Positions 61,401 to 64,000 of a stretch of DNA of 64,000 nucleotides are shown piece after piece; position 1 is the stretch's first letter, and each line of letters starts with the position of its first letter. The stretch is from contig CM061107.1 in the NCBI GenBank assembly GCA_030770545.1, positions 5,916,001 through 5,980,000 of the forward strand, in the 5' to 3' direction. A program made the position numbers and the translations under genes. The notes beneath the pieces are model-generated. The model had not been told where the DNA came from and made no database searches. It was given only the letters and a program-made list of their open reading frames with translations. The stretch is from Macropodus opercularis. Lineage: Eukaryota; Chordata; Actinopteri; Anabantiformes; Osphronemidae.

Positions 61401-61953
61401 CTATATGTAAGTAATGTAGGACTAATGTATCTGTGATGACACATATGTAGACTTGCTGACCACATACATGTACGAAAATGTTTCATGAATGAATGAATGA
61501 CTGACTGACTGAATGAATAATCTAAAGCGAGACATCTTTCATTTATTAATTATACTAATGAAATGTGTTTCTTTGAATACAAAATCTCCCCTGATAAACT
61601 TAAACTCAAAGAAGTCCTCTGAGGGTTTCTTAATATATTCTTTCAAAAGCTGTCTGTAACTTGATATTAGCATTAAAAACAAAAAAAATACTTGTGCAAG
61701 CAACAGCAGAACAGATCTTCTTTCTCAGGCTTAATCACAAATCAGCTCAACATTGCTTTTTTTTGTTCTTACTATGTACTTACTCATGGGAACAAAACAA
61801 AAATGTGTCATTAATTTTAATGAGAAATTAATTCAAACGCAAGCAGAACTTTTCAATAATTGTATCCTGGGAATTCACATATGGTCATTAGGTGACAATA
61901 TGAAACAACCCTAGTTTTACATCACAATCTATTTTATAGATTTAGGCTGTATT
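58471..61953. other. Intergenic interval upstream of adrb1
   Basis: No gene is seen. The first few hundred bases above 58470 (to about 58660) are GC-rich and should hold the adrb1 5' UTR and promoter; no TATA box was recognised. The rest is AT-rich, with only short unsupported frames. Confidence 0.55.
61485..61519. repeat. Tetranucleotide repeat (GAAT)n/(GACT)n
   Basis: Repeated GAAT units switch to GACT and back to GAAT, a compound microsatellite in intergenic DNA downstream of nhlrc2. Confidence 0.9.
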
Positions 61954-61959
61954 TTTATT
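61954..61959 (-). terminator. Candidate poly(A) signal of nhlrc2
   Basis: Minus-strand AATAAA about 305 bases past the nhlrc2 stop codon. Confidence 0.4.
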
Positions 61960-62265
61960 TGCTGTTCATCTTTTACAGATATTGTTTTCCTGGATTTCTC
62001 TCAGCTGTCAAATTCGGTCTAGAATGCTACATGTACTATGTTTGTAGAGGCGTCTTCTTAGTAGTTTGAAACGAAATTCCCCTGAAAAATAGCTTTGAAT
62101 TAAATGCATTTTTGTCAAAGGTGACAGCTCTGTCAGAAACAATCTACACTTCCTTGTTCCAGAATGACAAGAAGAGCCAGAGATGGAGGCAGATAAGATC
62201 GGAAGTTCAACTGACGTCTCCACGACACAGCGTCCGCTGCTGCGATATGTGACACGTGAGCAGTT

Positions 62266-62528
62266 TTAGAAGTTGTGAGTAAACGACACAGTGATCTCTT
62301 TCTCACCAGGAGTGGCACTTATTTGGAGAGGCTGAGTAAAGGATGCAGCTTTCATCAGACAGGCGTTACCCGATTCCATACAGTAGTACACCCACACAGC
62401 CAGACCGAGGCTTGGATTGTTGTTCAAGTCCTTCGGAACAGCGGGAAGTTTGGTGGAGATGGAGAGAGGCTTTGACAGATCCAAAATCTCACCTGTAATT
62501 ACCTGACTGTCTAGCAGCCACTCGTTAC
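62266..62528 (-). CDS. nhlrc2: NHL repeat-containing protein 2, last coding exon only
   Basis: Terminal exon, 86 whole codons plus the stop, entered through a TTCCCAG acceptor in phase 1. NHLRC2 carries an N-terminal thioredoxin-like domain, a six-bladed NHL propeller and a C-terminal beta-strand domain; only the last is present here. Matches to the human C-terminus include GNEWLL, a YYC-x6-ACLMKA segment (human YYC-x6-ACMMKA) and FTQPLQIS (human FSQPLQIT). The remainder must lie to the right of the window: no other nhlrc2 exon was found in 62529-64000. Position and strand next to adrb1 match human 10q25.3. Confidence is limited only by the short length. Confidence 0.88.
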
Positions 62529-64000
62529 CTGGGAAAAATAAATATATTATTTTGTAATACCGACGCAATCTGGCTAACAAACAGAAATGCAGGTGGTTTT
62601 GAAAGAGGATTACACTTTGTTTGTAGGTCAGTTACAAGTTTTCATATTCCAAGCATGCAGATGTGTCTGTATGAAAATGCCTGTCTGGGATTTAAATGTA
62701 TCGCTAAAGAGGCAAGGTGCTCCCTTTACACAGCCCTGCTAAAAGCTTCTCAAAAACATTAGCCACATAACCCCAGTGAATCAGACGAAGTGAGGACGAG
62801 GTAATTTCTGAAACACGGGAGATATTTTTAGAAACAAAAGCACATTTGAAGAGACGTGACCACTGAAAGATAAATGAAAGTCGAATAGAAAAGGCTGGAG
62901 CTTTAACTGTGAGAAAATGTTAGACCAGAGAGCCCATCAAATCTACGCTGTCTGTGATTAATGAGGCCAATGCCTAACATGAGGTCCCAGGGAAGCCATT
63001 TGTAAAAAGCCACTAAAAAACAATTTAGATCTGGCTTGTGCTTCTGAGTTGATCCATTAAAATTCCTGCCTCTGCTCTGATGTGATCAGCATAAGTCTAG
63101 ACCGGGTATAATCGGACAGCGGGGGATCACATAACATAGCCTGGTAGCTAATTATGTGAACCAAGGCATGTTGTCTTATCAAAATGTTCTAAAAATAGCC
63201 TGCTGATACCGCTGAATGCATGCTGTGTCGCCCTGAATGATGGAAACACTTCTGTTCCAAACCTAATGAACTGCATCAACTGTCCCTACAACCATATCTC
63301 AGATCACTTCACACTCGACCCTTGGGTCAGACTACTTTAGATTACACAGTAACAACACTGTGTAACAAGCCTCTGACTTGTATTTAAGAGTAAAATCATA
63401 TAAAGGTATTCATGCTGTGAACAACCTGGTGGTTTGAAAGGCTACCTGACTATCCCTCCACTGAGAACCAGAAAAGCCAGCGTGGGTCGGCAGAGTGAGA
63501 GGCTGCTTGTTGTACAGTGTAAACGACACAAAGGTTAAGCATCCTTCACTTCCATTATTTTTTGCCATGAATCACGGATCATGCAGCGAAATAAAGCCCA
63601 TTCAGAAGAGGGTCAAATAAAAACCAGGCTTGGACTGCAACTCTAACTGTGCCCTTGAAACAGTAAAAATAACTTCAAGCATTGAAGATTGTGCCAACGT
63701 TTGAAACCTACTGATATTCATCACGTTGACAGTTGGTTTAATCATGCACGTTCACTAAATTCCAGATGACGGATTTGTCTTTTATGACATATATCGCTTT
63801 CAGACTGTCCACTTGCATAAAATCCTCCAATTCTCCTTCATAAATGTTCACAGCACACAACTGTCAAGTTCTTGTCAGACGCTTCCTTTCCACTGTTGAC
63901 ATGTGCTAAACCGCAGTACTAACCATGACGGTCCACCCACAGCTGTTCTGCCTACACAGGTTAAAGCTGTGTGCGCAGGGCTGTGACAAAGGCGACTGAC
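62529..64000 (-). other. Intron of nhlrc2 running off the window
   Basis: About 1.5 kb with no recognisable exon on either strand. It should be the penultimate-to-last intron of nhlrc2. Confidence 0.6.

Noticed and set aside
1..64000. CRISPR arrays, operons, tRNA or rRNA genes, long autonomous transposons
   Set aside because: None seen. The window is vertebrate nuclear DNA, and no regularly spaced repeats, RNA-gene cores or transposase/reverse-transcriptase motifs were found by eye.

Overview
This window is vertebrate nuclear DNA, almost certainly from a teleost fish (probably a percomorph; the species cannot be named from sequence alone). Its genes are split into many short exons with consensus GT/AG sites. 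Introns are compact, simple repeats are (AT)n and (TG)n, and every recognisable protein is an ortholog of a human 10q25.3 gene or of human KBTBD13. Exon-intron models below were built by hand from reading-frame phase, splice consensus and remembered human proteins.

Layout, left to right: (i) afap1l2, + strand, 3453-16621, exons 2 to the stop, with a tentative exon 1 at 261-315; (ii) an intronless BTB-kelch gene, kbtbd13, nested on the opposite strand inside an afap1l2 intron (7464-8972); (iii) vwa2 (AMACO), - strand, 17724-24489, with a likely non-coding first exon near 26366; (iv) tdrd1, - strand, 27018-34151, 25 coding exons encoding 1180 residues; (v) ccdc186, + strand, 36381-50074, divergent from tdrd1 across a shared promoter region; (vi) a gene-poor interval; (vii) adrb1, - strand, 57280-58470, one coding exon; (viii) a second gene-poor interval; (ix) the last coding exon of nhlrc2, - strand, 62266-62528.

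Read from right to left, the order and orientation nhlrc2-adrb1-ccdc186-tdrd1-vwa2-afap1l2 match the human 10q25.3 block. This collinearity supports the gene assignments. The exception is kbtbd13, which in human lies on chromosome 15. The genes do not form one pathway: afap1l2 is a tyrosine-kinase/PI3K adaptor, vwa2 a basement-membrane protein, tdrd1 a piRNA-pathway Tudor scaffold, ccdc186 a dense-core-vesicle coiled-coil protein, adrb1 a catecholamine receptor and nhlrc2 a thioredoxin/NHL protein.

The window is mostly an ordinary conserved syntenic block, and I found no convincing new multi-gene system. Points worth a second look are the nested kbtbd13, a GC-AG intron and altered MIDAS motifs in vwa2, a Tyr in place of the ligand-contact Asn of the third Tudor domain of tdrd1, an unexplained 169-codon antisense frame in a tdrd1 intron, and back-to-back poly(A) signals between afap1l2 and vwa2.
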